A DNA stretch of 64,000 bases from CAIJXB01 sp964439595. Its GTDB lineage: Bacteria > Chlamydiota > Chlamydiia > Chlamydiales > Rhabdochlamydiaceae. How positions within the stretch are numbered: the first letter of the stretch is position 1; each line of letters begins with the position of its first letter. The position numbers were made by a program, and so were the translations under genes. The notes under the pieces are model-generated. The model searched no databases, was not told the DNA's origin, and worked only from the letters and a program-made list of their open reading frames with translations. Location: NCBI GenBank assembly GCA_964439595.1, contig CAYTOK010000010.1, positions 23,544 to 87,543 on the forward strand. Direction: 5' to 3'. Below are positions 41,885 to 52,200 of this stretch, piece after piece.

Positions 41885-42688
41885 ATGCATGAAGAATTGT
41901 TTGCTAAAGAGACGCTAGAAAGATATGCAGGCTGTGAAGCTTCACTTTTTCAGCCTAAGTTGATTCTAACAAATTTCCCTCGGTATGTGGAGTACTTTTC
42001 GCGCTCAAGAGGAGTTCCTATACAAGAAGGTTCCGTATTTAAAGTAGCTCATGCTCCTAAAGAGGGAGTGAGCATCTTAGATTTTAAAATAGGATCTCCT
42101 GCAGCGGCGCTTGTTATAGATCTTTGCTCTTTTTTACCTTTTAAAGTAAGTCTTTTTTTAGGTATGTGTGGAGGACTTAGAAGAAGATATGTAATCGGGG
42201 AATACTTGGTGCCTGTCGCTAGCGTGAGAGGAGAGGGGACTTCTGATTTTTACTTTCCTGCAGAAGTGCCAGCTCTAGCTAACTTTTTAATGCAGAAAGC
42301 GGTGACGGATGTCTTGGAAGCAGAGAAGGCTAGCTATCATATAGGGATCACTTACACAACCAATATGCGCTTTTGGGAGTTTAATGAGGATTTTAAAAAT
42401 CGACTTAAAATTACGAAAGCGCAGGCAATTGAAATGGAGTGCGCTACTTTATTTGCAGCTAGCTACAAGAGGAAATTTACCATGGGTGCCCTTCTTTTAA
42501 TTTCAGACCTGCCTCTAAATACGGATGGGATTAAGACAAAAAAAAGCTCAGAATCCGTGTATGATAAATATATGCCGGATCATGTGGAAAAAGGCATTGC
42601 TATTTTAAATCGAGCAAGTGAGCTGCAAGACCTTAAAGTAAAAGGCTCTTATAGATCTAAAGAAGCGACTCCTCGTATAGATGGGTAG
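41885..42688 (+). CDS. amn: AMP nucleosidase
   Basis: Purine salvage enzyme cleaving AMP to adenine and ribose-5-phosphate, of the short, PNP/MTAN-like type found in chlamydiae. About 267 aa. The fold is shown by MCGGLRRRYVIGEYLVPVASVRGEGTSD-type phosphorylase residues (MCGGL, IGEY, RGEGTS) and the ribose/base-binding IEMECATLFAA motif near residue 190. The start is ambiguous: ATG at 41885 (MHEELFAKETLERYAG) has GAGG 12 nt upstream, while ATG 41867 or TTG 41855 would add 6 or 10 residues. It sits in the CT748-CT752-like neighbourhood. Cytosolic. Confidence 0.88.
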   Translation: MHEELFAKETLERYAGCEASLFQPKLILTNFPRYVEYFSRSRGVPIQEGSVFKVAHAPKEGVSILDFKIGSPAAALVIDLCSFLPFKVSLFLGMCGGLRRRYVIGEYLVPVASVRGEGTSDFYFPAEVPALANFLMQKAVTDVLEAEKASYHIGITYTTNMRFWEFNEDFKNRLKITKAQAIEMECATLFAASYKRKFTMGALLLISDLPLNTDGIKTKKSSESVYDKYMPDHVEKGIAILNRASELQDLKVKGSYRSKEATPRIDG

Positions 42689-42838
42689 CTAGCATAATGT
42701 GATTATTAAAAGATTAAGGATTTTTCTTCAGGGTTTTGGAAGAGGTGGCCTGAGTAAGTGAAATCGTGATATTTTAGTTTATTGTATTTATTTAAAAATG
42801 TATTTTGATGTTTTGTGTATAAACACCAGGGTATATTC

Positions 42839-45800
42839 ATGTCTAAAAATAGTTTTCAACTGTCTTATAAATCCCTTTGGATGGGATTGTCTCTTTTTTT
42901 TCTTTGTCCGATATATTCTTTTAGCGCTACAAAAACTGTTACGAATTCTAATGATGCAGGAAGTGGAAGCTTAAGAGATGCTATTAATACAGCGGCTTCT
43001 GGTGATATTATTGAGTTAAGTCAGCGTGCTGGAACGACAATTACTTTAACGACAGGTGTTTTATCTGTTAAAAATAAAAGCATAACTATTCAAAATAGTA
43101 GCTCAAGTGCAAGCCCTGTAGTTATTAGTGGAAATAATTCTAGACCTGTTTTCTATGTAAACTCTAGCGGTAGTATGACCCTAAAGAAAGTGACGTTATC
43201 TAAGGGGTTAGCTAAAGGGGGATTTGGAGGAGGAGGGGGAGGGGGAGCCGGCGGCGGTGGTGGCTTTGGAGGTGCTTTATTTGTAGATAATGGCGGGGTG
43301 GCGGCCCTTGAAGCTGTTACTTTATCGGAAAATAAGGCGCAAGGAGGCGTCGGAGGGACCTATGGGGTGAGCAATCCATGTTATGGTGGCGGCGGAGGGG
43401 CTGGCGGTAGTGACGGTCCCCGCGGCACTACAATATCAGATAGTTATCAAGACGGAGCTGGTGGTGGTGGTGGTGGGTGGGGAGAAGGAAATGGAGGAGG
43501 TGCTGCCGCTTGTACGGCTTCTGGAGGAAGCGGTATAAGCGGAAATGGAGGAGGTTGCAACTCTAGTAATTGTAATGGTGGCGCACCCTCTTCTTCTGGA
43601 GGGGGCGGTGGCGGCGGTGGGTGTAAAACTGCAAACGGAGGCGGAGGGGGATTTGGAGGAGGAGGAGGCGGCGGAGGAAGCGGAGCCGGTAATCCCAATT
43701 CTTCGGCAACGGGTGGGTATGGAGGATTTGGAGGCGGAGGTGGCGGAACATCTTTCGGCAACGGACAGGTTGGCGGCTATGGAGGAGGTGCTGGCGACTC
43801 TGGAGGGGGAGGAGGCGCTGGTTTTGGTGGGGCTATTTTTGTGCGACAAGGCGGTTTCCTTACTTTAAATGATGCTATAGTTTTTTCTGGTAATAGCGTC
43901 GTAGCCGGCGGTGGCGGTAGTGGAGGAGGAGCCGCCGGTACTACAGCAGGCCCTGATGTTTTTTTGAATTCGGGGGCTACTTTGACATTTCGTCCTGCAG
44001 CAAATATGACATTTTCTTCTGTTATAGCAGCTGACAATATAACTTCTAGTGGAGGTGTTATATTGGACGCTACTAGTTCTGACGTTACTTTAATATTAAC
44101 AGCAGCCAATACATATATGGGTGGAACAACCCTTAAAAAGGGGACTTTGCAGGTCTCAAGTATTGATAACATGGGACGTAATGGACAGCCCATAGTCCTT
44201 TCAGGAGGAACTTTATTTGCACAAGGGGATATTTCCCCTTCAGGAGCTGTCTCTGTAACAAATAGTTCTACTATTTCAACAGCTTCAGGAAAAACAACAA
44301 AGTTTACTGGCACCTTGACAGGGTCAAATGGAGAAACTTTGTCTTTAATTGGCCCGGGGACGAATTCTCTTTTGGGCGTCGCTGTAAATGACGCTGATAG
44401 TTTTATAATAACCGGAGTGATAGGAGGGTCGCAGTTATTAAATAAAATAGGCACGGGTACGTTGACTTTAGTAGATAATAATACATATACGGGGGGTACG
44501 ACTGTTTCTGGTGGAACTCTTAAGGTTAGCTCTATTAGCAATATAGGAGGCAGTGGAAAAGTTATTAATCTTTCGGGTGGCACCTTATATACAACAGGAG
44601 ATTTGACTACCTCGGGGGCTTTAAATGTTACTGCAAATTCTACGCTTTCAACGGAGGCCGGTAAAACATCGACTTTTACGGGAACTTTGACGGGATCGAA
44701 AGATAAAACGTTGACTTTGAGTGGCAGTGGCATAAATTCTTTTTCTACCGTAACAGTGAATAATGCGGATACATTTACGATAAGTGGCTCTATAGGAGGA
44801 TCCCAGTTACTTAGAAAAACAGGAACTGGAGTTCTAAGCTTAACGGGAAGTAATACGTATACAGGAGGGACGAGCGTTATTGCTGGCACTCTAAAAGTAA
44901 ATAGTGACGCTAGTATAGGAGGGGTCTCTTTGAGCTTGGAAGGAGGAACTCTTACCTGTGATAATGGAACCTCTTCCATGACGTTTAGCAAAGATATTAA
45001 CGTAACAAGTACTTCTTACATTACAACAGCTTCAGGAAAGACATCGATTTTTACGGGGACTTTGACAGGATTCAATGGTAAAACGGTGACTTTAAGTGGG
45101 GCAAATTCTTTAAATATCGTGGCTGTAAATAATGCAGATAGTTTTACCTTAGCAGGAATAATAAGCGGGGTGCAGCTACTACAAAAAACAGGCACAGGTA
45201 CCCTGGTTTTAACAGGAGCTAGTACTTATACCGCAGGGATAGCTATTACTAATGGGACTGTTTCAATTAACAGTGATACCATATTGCCAAATGGAAACAT
45301 TACACTAGGTTCTTCTAGTACTAGCGGTAGTTTGCTGACAAGTGCAAATATCATAATGTCTCAAAGTAAGGTTATTACTATAGAAGCTGCCGGTGGTATC
45401 TTCAAGCCTAATTCAGGGACAACTCTTACTTTAGATAATAGTGTGAATGGTATTAGTGGGCCTGGAACCCTTATTTTAAATGGATCTGGAACCCTACTTT
45501 TACAGGGAACAGGAACAAATACCTACTTGGGAGGAACAACAATTTCTTCAGGAGTTTTAAAGGTTATGTCCTCGGGGGCTTTGCCCTCTTCGGGCAATAT
45601 GATAAATGATGCAGCCTTACAGTTTGGATCTAGCTCTAGTGTAAGTTATGCTGGGGATATCAGTGGAAGAGGATCTTTAACACAACTAGGTACCGGAGTA
45701 TTGACATTATCTGGAAATAATACGTATTCGGGAGTAACGACTATTAGCTCCGGAACAATTCAAATTAGCTCTATTGATAATATAGGTGGTAGCGGTAGAT

Positions 45801-48800
45801 CGATCACTCTTTCTGGAGGAACTTTACTTGCGTCAGGAGATGTGACTACTTCAGGATCTTTGAGTGTAACTAATAGCTCTACTATTTCTGTGGACGCAGG
45901 TAAGATGGCGATCTTTACAGGAAACGTAACGGGATCTAAAGACAAGATATTGACATTAAGCGGAAGCGGTACAACCTCTTTTGCTACTATAACTGTGAAT
46001 AGCTCTGATGTCTTTACAATCAATGGATCGATAGGTGGGGCTCAAAAGCTCGATAAAGAAGGGACTGGGACCTTAGTTTTAACAGGAAATAATACGTATT
46101 CCGGTGGGACACAGTTTAGCTCAGGAACTATTAAAATTAGCTCTATTGCTAATATAGGGGGGAGTGGGCAGCCTTTGAGTTTTTCTGGGGGAATGTTAAC
46201 TGTATTAGGAGATATTACCACTTCGGGCAGTGTGGATATATTCTATAGTGCTACTATTACTGTAGATGCGGATAAAACAGCTACTTTTACAGGGCCGCTG
46301 ACGGGATTTGGGGGTAGAACATTAACGTTGAGTGGATCTGGGGTAACTTCCCTTGGAACTATAGCCGTTGACGAAACAGACACTTTTACTATAAGTGGTA
46401 TTATAGGGGGAGCGCAGCTGCTTCAAAAAATAGGGACAGGAACATTGAGCCTTGTAAGTAGTAATACCTATATGGGAGGAACGCTCATTGCTGAGGGAGC
46501 CATCTCAACGAGTGCAGATGCAAAAATACCTAAAGGAAATATTACTTTAGGATCTCCTACCACAGCGGGCTTTTTACTAACAACGGCGAGTTTTTCCCTA
46601 TCTCAAAATAAGGTGATTACCATCGATGCTGGAGGTGGAGGATTTAAGCCTAATTCGGGGACAACGCTTACTGTAGATAATACGTTAAATGGTATTACAG
46701 GATCAGGAATCCTTATTTTAAATGGCGCCGGAACCGTAGTCTTACAAGGAACAGGGACTAACACATACTTAGGGGGGACAACAATTTCTCAAGGGATTCT
46801 TAAGATTGTGACGCCAGGAGCTATCCCTACTTCGGGAAACGTAATAAATAATGGGGTTTTACAATTTGCAAGTAGCTCTGATATCACCTATGCAAAAGAC
46901 ATTAGTGGAACAGGTTCATTTACACAATTAGGATCTGGTGTAGTAACTTTGTCTGGAAATAATACATATTCCGGAGGGACAACTATTAGTGCTGGAACCT
47001 TGAAGATTAGCTCTATTAGCAACATAGGTGGCAGTGGAAGGGCTATCAACCTCTCAGGAGGAACTTTACTTGTTGCCGGCAATATTACAACTTCAGGAGC
47101 TTTAAATATCACAAATAACAGCACTATTGCAACGGACCTAGAAAAAGTAGCTACATTTACCGGCACTTTAACAGGCTCTAATGGGAAAACAGTTACTTTA
47201 AGTGGAAGTGGGGTAAATGCTTTTTCTAAGGTAAAAGTAAATGGTACAGATTCATTTACTATAGCTGGAGTTATGGGAGGATCTCAAAATTTAGTAAAGT
47301 CTGGCGATGGCACTTTGATTTTAACAGGAGTAAATACCTATACCGGGCAAACAGTGATTCAAGCAGGAGCCATTTCTATTGCAAGCGCAGGACAACTTGG
47401 TGGTGGAGGGATTATCAGTTTGCAGACGAGTGGGATTTTACGGGCTACAGGGAGCTCTACTTTAAGTAATCCTGTGTCTCTTGTAGTTGGCAATTCCGGA
47501 GGAATTGATGTTGTAGGTAGCGGAGTGACCCTTTCCCTTGAGGGTGCTATTGAAGGCGACGGGGACTTAAATAAATTAGGTAGTGGGATTCTTGTTTTGA
47601 GCCAAGAAACAACGTATACGGGAGTGACAAATGTAACTGCTGGAATAGTTGAAATGAAAGAAAATGCTGTCATGTATCCAGAAAGCTCTATAGGGTTTGT
47701 GACGGTATCTAGCGGCGCTACTTTAAACGGAAATACGCCTACTGCGGGGGCAGTGCCGATTGTAAATGGAAATGTCGATGTATATGGCACTTTAAGCGGT
47801 AGTTTGGAAGTAAATGGGGCTGTCACTAGTTTTAGTGGAGCGACCGTACAAATAGGAAACTCTCCGGGTACTATTAGCGTGGAAAGTGTTAGTTTAGGCT
47901 CCGGTTCTACAGTAACAGTTTTTGTGGGACCTCAAGGAGCTTCTCTTTTAAATATAGCAGGGGGACTCGTAATAGCCCCTGATATCTCTTTAGTTATAGA
48001 CGTAGACTTAGTAGATTCTTTTATACCTATTGGAATCCCTGAGGAGATTATTGCCTACGCAGGTGTTTCAGGAACATTTGCTAACGTGAGATTTAATACG
48101 CCTTTTATTACGGGAATAGTAAATTATGATGTTAATGATGCTACAGTGACCCTTAGTTACGTGAATCCTGGCGATTTAAATCTTACAGGAAATGCGTTAA
48201 GTGTAGCAGAAGCTATTTATAAAACAGCTGTTTTAGAAAAAGGAAAGGTGCCGCTTCCCTTAGCTTTGCTTCTCTCAATGAATCCGGATGAGGTTTCCTC
48301 TGCATTTAATCAGATGCAGCCTTCCCTTTTTAAAGGGCTTACGATTGCACAAGAAAATAGTGCTATTAAAGTAGTTGATTCGATTGAGTATCGGATCCAA
48401 AGTGCATTAGATAGTAGGTACTGTTGCAGCGCAAAGGAGGCTGAGCCATTTCATGTGTGGATAGATGGAATAGGAGAAGCTTTTAGCCAACATTCTGTCC
48501 AATATGCAAAAAGCCCGCAGGTAGCATACCAGGAAAATATGGGTGGTGGAGTTGTTGGAGCAGACTATCATTTTAAGGAGTATTTTTATGTAGGTGCTCT
48601 TGGAGCATATACGGCTTCTGATGTTAAGTGGAGTGAAAATCAGGGGAAAGGGAGGGTTAAAAGTGGTTACGCCGGACTTTATTTTTCTGTATTAAGTCAG
48701 TATGCTTATACTAATATTTCTTTTATAGAAAGTTGGAGCCATTTTACTGAGAATAGGAATCTTATATTCCCCTTACAGACAGTATCAGCAAGCAGTAGTC

Positions 48801-49288
48801 ACGGAGGAGAGCAGTCTTGCTCTCATCTTGACGCAGGATTTACTTTTGGATGGAACTGTTTTAAAATAAGACCGTTTGATTCGCTAGATTATCTTGTGCA
48901 AAGAGAAGGAGGTTTTAGAGAAAAAGGAGCTGCAAAGTTAAATTTAGCTGTTAGAAAAAGTCGCTCTACTTTTTTACGCAACGAGCTTGGATTGAACTTT
49001 TCTGGCTGTTTTTCTATAAGATCTAGCAGTTGGACTATTGCCCCTAAAATTAGCTGGGTAAGAGAAATTAGGGCTACAGGGTCTCACTACACAGCAGAGT
49101 TTTTAGGCACAAATGTTCCCTTTACAGTAACCGGATATTTTCCTAATCGTAGTCTACTGTCTCCTGGAATTAGGCTAACAGGAAATTGTATGGGGGATCT
49201 TATTACTATGAGTCTTTATTATGATGGAGAATTTACAAAAGGGTACAGAGATCATTTCTATGGCGGCGAGGTGAGATTTGGATTTTAA
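42839..49288 (+). CDS. Giant Pmp-like autotransporter with glycine-rich region and passenger repeats
   Basis: 2149 aa from the ATG giving MSKNSFQL (CCAGGG upstream). Order: signal peptide ending FSA; a beta-helix opening (TVTNSNDAGSGSLRDAINTA); two Pmp-type motifs, GGAL (in FGGALFVDNGG) and GGAI with FSGN, enclosing and flanking an extreme glycine-rich stretch (about residues 125-375); about twelve autotransporter passenger repeats of the NTYTGGTTISxGTLK type (to about residue 1600); a linker; and a C-terminal autotransporter beta-barrel (about the last 285 residues, from FHVWIDGIGEAF) ending in VRFGF with terminal Phe. Outer-membrane surface protein, probably an adhesin. The barrel and GGA/FxxN motifs link it to the chlamydial Pmps, but the repeat passenger is of the general type V kind. 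Convergent with mfd; the stops overlap by four bases. Confidence 0.9.
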   Translation: MSKNSFQLSYKSLWMGLSLFFLCPIYSFSATKTVTNSNDAGSGSLRDAINTAASGDIIELSQRAGTTITLTTGVLSVKNKSITIQNSSSSASPVVISGNNSRPVFYVNSSGSMTLKKVTLSKGLAKGGFGGGGGGGAGGGGGFGGALFVDNGGVAALEAVTLSENKAQGGVGGTYGVSNPCYGGGGGAGGSDGPRGTTISDSYQDGAGGGGGGWGEGNGGGAAACTASGGSGISGNGGGCNSSNCNGGAPSSSGGGGGGGGCKTANGGGGGFGGGGGGGGSGAGNPNSSATGGYGGFGGGGGGTSFGNGQVGGYGGGAGDSGGGGGAGFGGAIFVRQGGFLTLNDAIVFSGNSVVAGGGGSGGGAAGTTAGPDVFLNSGATLTFRPAANMTFSSVIAADNITSSGGVILDATSSDVTLILTAANTYMGGTTLKKGTLQVSSIDNMGRNGQPIVLSGGTLFAQGDISPSGAVSVTNSSTISTASGKTTKFTGTLTGSNGETLSLIGPGTNSLLGVAVNDADSFIITGVIGGSQLLNKIGTGTLTLVDNNTYTGGTTVSGGTLKVSSISNIGGSGKVINLSGGTLYTTGDLTTSGALNVTANSTLSTEAGKTSTFTGTLTGSKDKTLTLSGSGINSFSTVTVNNADTFTISGSIGGSQLLRKTGTGVLSLTGSNTYTGGTSVIAGTLKVNSDASIGGVSLSLEGGTLTCDNGTSSMTFSKDINVTSTSYITTASGKTSIFTGTLTGFNGKTVTLSGANSLNIVAVNNADSFTLAGIISGVQLLQKTGTGTLVLTGASTYTAGIAITNGTVSINSDTILPNGNITLGSSSTSGSLLTSANIIMSQSKVITIEAAGGIFKPNSGTTLTLDNSVNGISGPGTLILNGSGTLLLQGTGTNTYLGGTTISSGVLKVMSSGALPSSGNMINDAALQFGSSSSVSYAGDISGRGSLTQLGTGVLTLSGNNTYSGVTTISSGTIQISSIDNIGGSGRSITLSGGTLLASGDVTTSGSLSVTNSSTISVDAGKMAIFTGNVTGSKDKILTLSGSGTTSFATITVNSSDVFTINGSIGGAQKLDKEGTGTLVLTGNNTYSGGTQFSSGTIKISSIANIGGSGQPLSFSGGMLTVLGDITTSGSVDIFYSATITVDADKTATFTGPLTGFGGRTLTLSGSGVTSLGTIAVDETDTFTISGIIGGAQLLQKIGTGTLSLVSSNTYMGGTLIAEGAISTSADAKIPKGNITLGSPTTAGFLLTTASFSLSQNKVITIDAGGGGFKPNSGTTLTVDNTLNGITGSGILILNGAGTVVLQGTGTNTYLGGTTISQGILKIVTPGAIPTSGNVINNGVLQFASSSDITYAKDISGTGSFTQLGSGVVTLSGNNTYSGGTTISAGTLKISSISNIGGSGRAINLSGGTLLVAGNITTSGALNITNNSTIATDLEKVATFTGTLTGSNGKTVTLSGSGVNAFSKVKVNGTDSFTIAGVMGGSQNLVKSGDGTLILTGVNTYTGQTVIQAGAISIASAGQLGGGGIISLQTSGILRATGSSTLSNPVSLVVGNSGGIDVVGSGVTLSLEGAIEGDGDLNKLGSGILVLSQETTYTGVTNVTAGIVEMKENAVMYPESSIGFVTVSSGATLNGNTPTAGAVPIVNGNVDVYGTLSGSLEVNGAVTSFSGATVQIGNSPGTISVESVSLGSGSTVTVFVGPQGASLLNIAGGLVIAPDISLVIDVDLVDSFIPIGIPEEIIAYAGVSGTFANVRFNTPFITGIVNYDVNDATVTLSYVNPGDLNLTGNALSVAEAIYKTAVLEKGKVPLPLALLLSMNPDEVSSAFNQMQPSLFKGLTIAQENSAIKVVDSIEYRIQSALDSRYCCSAKEAEPFHVWIDGIGEAFSQHSVQYAKSPQVAYQENMGGGVVGADYHFKEYFYVGALGAYTASDVKWSENQGKGRVKSGYAGLYFSVLSQYAYTNISFIESWSHFTENRNLIFPLQTVSASSSHGGEQSCSHLDAGFTFGWNCFKIRPFDSLDYLVQREGGFREKGAAKLNLAVRKSRSTFLRNELGLNFSGCFSIRSSSWTIAPKISWVREIRATGSHYTAEFLGTNVPFTVTGYFPNRSLLSPGIRLTGNCMGDLITMSLYYDGEFTKGYRDHFYGGEVRFGF
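43207..43965 (+). repeat. GGN-rich low-complexity tract encoding polyglycine
   Basis: Dense GGA/GGC/GGT/GGG codons, visibly more GC-rich than the surrounding AT-rich DNA, encoding runs of up to eight glycines separated by FGG, GGSG and Cys-containing segments (four or more Cys). The opposite strand reads as polyproline frames, which I do not regard as genes. The tract should be prone to slippage. Confidence 0.85.
44095..47660 (+). repeat. Autotransporter passenger repeat array
   Basis: Twelve NTY[TSML]GGT-type units, most followed by GTLKISSIxNIGGSG, LSGGTL, TTSG, FTGTLTG and a VNxxDxFTIxGxIGG block, giving modules of about 90 residues (270 bp). A longer period is also present: the NPNGNITLG-type segment at about 45265 recurs at about 46505 with its flanks (KPNSGTTLT, NTYLGGTTIS), a shift of about 1240 bp. 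Confidence 0.88.
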
Positions 49289-52200
49289 CCAGAGACCCTA
49301 GGAGTCCAGTTTTTAAGGGACTCTGTGACTTTTTGTTCAAAGATAGCGAGATCTTTTAATGGCGGTAGCGGGAATGTTTCTTTGGCTACTGTTTTTAGAA
49401 TTTGTTTTTCTGCTTGAAATGTGAACTTATCGAATTTGAGCTTTAGGATTTGTAAAGAGGAGGCAAGTACACGGATACGAGAGAAAAGAATAAGTAGGCT
49501 AACTTGTTTGGGAGCAGGCCCAAAGCGGTCTGTTAGCTCCCTGGAGATTTCGTCCACTTCTTGAGAAGAGGAAGCGTTGCCAAGTCGGTAATAGAGCTCC
49601 ATGCGTAAACTTGATTCGTTAATGTAGTCGGAGGGAAGCCTTGCATCAAAGGCAAAATCCATTCTTGTTTCTATAAACTGGACAGGCTTTTTCTTTTTAA
49701 GGGCTTCTACAGCTTTTTTAAGTAGCTTGCAGTAAAAGTGAAAGCCAATTGCAGAGATCTGGCCTGATTGCTGCACCCCTAAAATATCTCCTGCACCACG
49801 CATTTCTAAATCTCTTAAGGCAATTTTCATGCCAGCGCCATGTCCGGAGCTTTCTGCTAGGGATTGGAGCCTTTGCCTTGAAAGCTCAGGGAGGGTTTGA
49901 TTTTTAGGAGTAAGGAAATACGCATAAGCTGGTTTATTCCACCTACCGACCCTGCCTCTTAGCTGGTAGAGGTCAGCCATACCAAAAAGGTCGGCTCTAT
50001 CAATAAAAATAGTGTTTGCATTGGGGATATCAATGCCGTTTTCTATAATCGTTGTTGCAACAAGTAAATCTGCTTCCCCTGTTTTAAAACAGTGAAATAC
50101 GGTGTCTATTTCATCAGCTGACATTTGTCCATGCCCCACTACTATTTTTGCTTCTGGCACTAGCTTTTGGATCTCTTCAGCAACGCGGTGTATAGTCTCT
50201 ACTCTATTATGGATAAAAATGGCTTGACCATCTCTAGAAAACTCTCTTAATAACCCTGTCTGTATAAGAGTATTATCTTTTTCTGTTAAGATACTTTTAA
50301 TGGGGAGTCTATCTTGTGGAGGCGTATTGATCTCAGAAAGGTCTCTTGCGCCTATTAAAGACATGTAAAGAGTTCTAGGTATTGGAGTAGCAGATAATGT
50401 GAGACAGTCTACCCCTGATTTTAACCCTTTTATATGTTCTTTAGCGCGAACTCCAAAGCGTTGCTCTTCATCTATGATAAGAAGGCCGAGGTCTTTGAAG
50501 TTGATATCTTTACTAATAAGTCGATGCGTCCCTATTAAGATGTCAATAGAGCCTTCTTTTAGTTTTTGCATCGTTTCTTTGGCTTTTTTAGCAGAAGAAA
50601 ATCGAGAAATGATAGCGATTTCAATGGGAAAATTAGCCATACGCGCTATAAATGTTTCATAGTGTTGCATCGCTAAGACTGTTGTAGGGACAAGCACGGC
50701 AACTTGTTTCCCTCCGTCTATGACTGCTTTAAAAGCAGCCCTCATGGCAACTTCTGTTTTTCCATAGCCCACATCTCCACAGATTAAACGGTCCATAGCT
50801 TTCTGGGAACACATGTCTTTTTTGATGGCAGCAATTGCTTTAAGCTGGTCCTCTGTTTCAAAAAAAGGAAATTCCTCTTCGAATAATTGCATGTCGGTAG
50901 AGTCTTCAGGATAGCAAAATCCTGGAGAAGCCACACGCTCTGCCGTTTTTTGTAAAAGCTCTTTGGCGTATCCTTCAATGGAGCTTTGTGCGTCAAGGCA
51001 GATTTTATGCCATTTTTTCGATCCAAGAGTGCTAAAGGCGGGCTTTTCCTCCCTGGACCCTATATAGCGGTTAATGAGGTGAGATTCGGAAACGGGCACG
51101 TATAGTTGGCTGTTTTCAGCATATTCAATTTGGAGATATTCGGTATCTTCTCCTAGATGATTTTGTTTTTGTGCTATTCCTAGGAATTTACCGATACCGC
51201 TATGTATATGAACAACAACATCTCCTGGACTTATTTGGTGAAACTCTGAAGAGGGTGTGTGGTAGCTGTTTCTCCACCCTTCTCTACGTACTTTATAGCG
51301 ATGGGTAAGCTCTGCTGCTGGAATGCATGCTAGGTTGATATCTTCTAGTACAAAGCCTCTAGCTAGATATCCTAAGTCAAAAGATGTGTTTTTAGGTAAG
51401 GGGATTTTAAGCTGTGAGAATTTTTCTTTGATCATGGTTTCTTCGGGAGGACCACTGACTGTAAAATGTATGGTTAGAGGGTTTTTGGTGTGAGCTCCTA
51501 TGCCATGTAGTATTTCTTCCATAGTGGAAGCGGCTGTATTTTCAAATCTGCTAAAAAAATCGGATATCTCTTTAAACGGATGGCTCCACCTACAAGAGGA
51601 AAGGGGCTTAGTAGAATCAAAAAAATGGAAAGAAAGCGGTTGAAATGGATGTTTACGGGTGTGAAATTTTCTGCCCGTTTTGCCTTCTAAAACGACATTA
51701 GAGAGCTCTTCTACTTGATGTTTTAAAAAAAATAAATGATGAAAGTTGGGAAGCTGCTCCAACAGGTTTTCTAAGGTAAATAGCAGCTTATCCTGGGAGT
51801 GAATTAGAGATTTTAGAGCAACATAAGAGTCTTCTATAGCAAGAAGATCATCAAAAATAATAATTGTATTAGGTCCGAGGTATTCTAAGAGAGAAGCCGC
51901 TTTTTTTTCCTTTTTAAGGAAGCTCCACTCTGAGGCGGGACAAAGAAACATGCTATCTACTTTTTTTATAGATGTTTGGCCTATAGGATCGTAGATGCGA
52001 ATGCTTTCTATGACATCACCGAAGAAGTCAATTCTATAAGGATTTTTTGAGGCGATGGGAAAGATGTCTATAAGCCCACCACGTATGGCAAACTCTCCTT
52101 TATCTGCTGCAATAGGGCAGCGTCGATATCCTAAATTTATAAGTAGTTCTGGAAGAGCGCTAAAGGAAGTTGTTTTTCCTACTTGTAAAAGACTACAAAA

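Noticed and set aside
43447..43761. Proline-rich open frames on the minus strand
   Set aside because: They are the complement of the polyglycine tract of the autotransporter; codon pattern and lack of Shine-Dalgarno show they are shadows.
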